DNA of 7,487 nucleotides from an uncultured Bacteroidota bacterium (GTDB lineage: Bacteria > Bacteroidota > Bacteroidia > Bacteroidales > SZUA-534), in NCBI GenBank assembly GCA_937899145.1, contig CALBPW010000459.1:1-7487 (forward strand), read 5' to 3'. The notes under the pieces are model-generated. The model was given only the letters and a program-made list of their open reading frames with translations, searched no databases and was not told where the DNA came from. Positions 7,439 through 7,487 of this stretch are shown in pieces (position 1 is the first letter of the stretch; each line of letters starts with the position of its first letter). The translations under genes were made by a program, and so were the position numbers.

Positions 7439-7487
7439 CACTAAACTTATACTATAGAAAATAAAAAAGATTACTTTTATCGCATAA
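7439..7487. other. AT-rich non-coding tail after the transporter gene
   Basis: These 49 bases after the transporter stop contain no start codon on the + strand and no usable frame on the - strand. The only structure seen is a weak AAAAG / CTTTT inverted repeat with a 4-base loop (7465-7478), with one G-C pair and no T-run after it. It is too weak to call a terminator. Whether another gene follows cannot be told. Confidence 0.5.

Noticed and set aside
7465..7478. Possible terminator hairpin after the last gene
   Set aside because: The stem is 5 bp with one G-C pair and no following T-tract, so it is too weak to call.

Overview
The window is a single tightly packed, one-direction gene block of five genes on the + strand. 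The first gene is cut by the left edge. There is no IS element, tRNA, rRNA, CRISPR array or phage feature. The DNA is AT-rich by eye, all five genes end in TAA, the upstream gaps are only 12-29 bases, and no strong Shine-Dalgarno sequence precedes any start. Together with the protein families present (a GAF/PAS SpoIIE phosphatase with GDFPW and DGLPDQ motifs, a SiaB/SiaC pair, and a TerB-ABCG-type transporter), this suggests a member of the Bacteroidota, perhaps Bacteroidales. The placement rests on family recognition, not on a search.

Layout: (1) 3-569, the C-terminal end of a GAF-domain protein whose beginning lies left of the window. (2) 582-3209, a membrane-anchored sensor with two N-terminal transmembrane segments, a HAMP-like stretch, GAF, a coiled coil, two PAS domains and a C-terminal SpoIIE/PP2C-type Ser/Thr phosphatase. 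(3) 3229-3804, a SiaB-family GHKL-type protein kinase. (4) 3822-4205, a SiaC-family (DUF1987) phosphoprotein that keeps the threonine at position 68. (5) 4235-7438, a 1067-residue ABC half-transporter with a TerB-like domain and a beta-rich domain ahead of the ATPase, and a very long loop before the last membrane helix. The last 49 bases are non-coding.

How they may work together: in Pseudomonas aeruginosa the SiaA phosphatase and SiaB kinase set the phosphorylation of SiaC at Thr68, and SiaC then controls the diguanylate cyclase SiaD. Here the phosphatase, kinase and switch protein are intact and adjacent, the phosphatase carries a much richer sensory input, and no diguanylate cyclase is present. 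The position next to the switch is held by an ABC transporter with accessory cytoplasmic domains. The main proposal is that this is a Sia-type threonine partner-switching module wired to membrane export or membrane remodelling rather than to c-di-GMP. The gene order and conserved motifs are seen directly; the regulatory link to the transporter is inferred from adjacency only.
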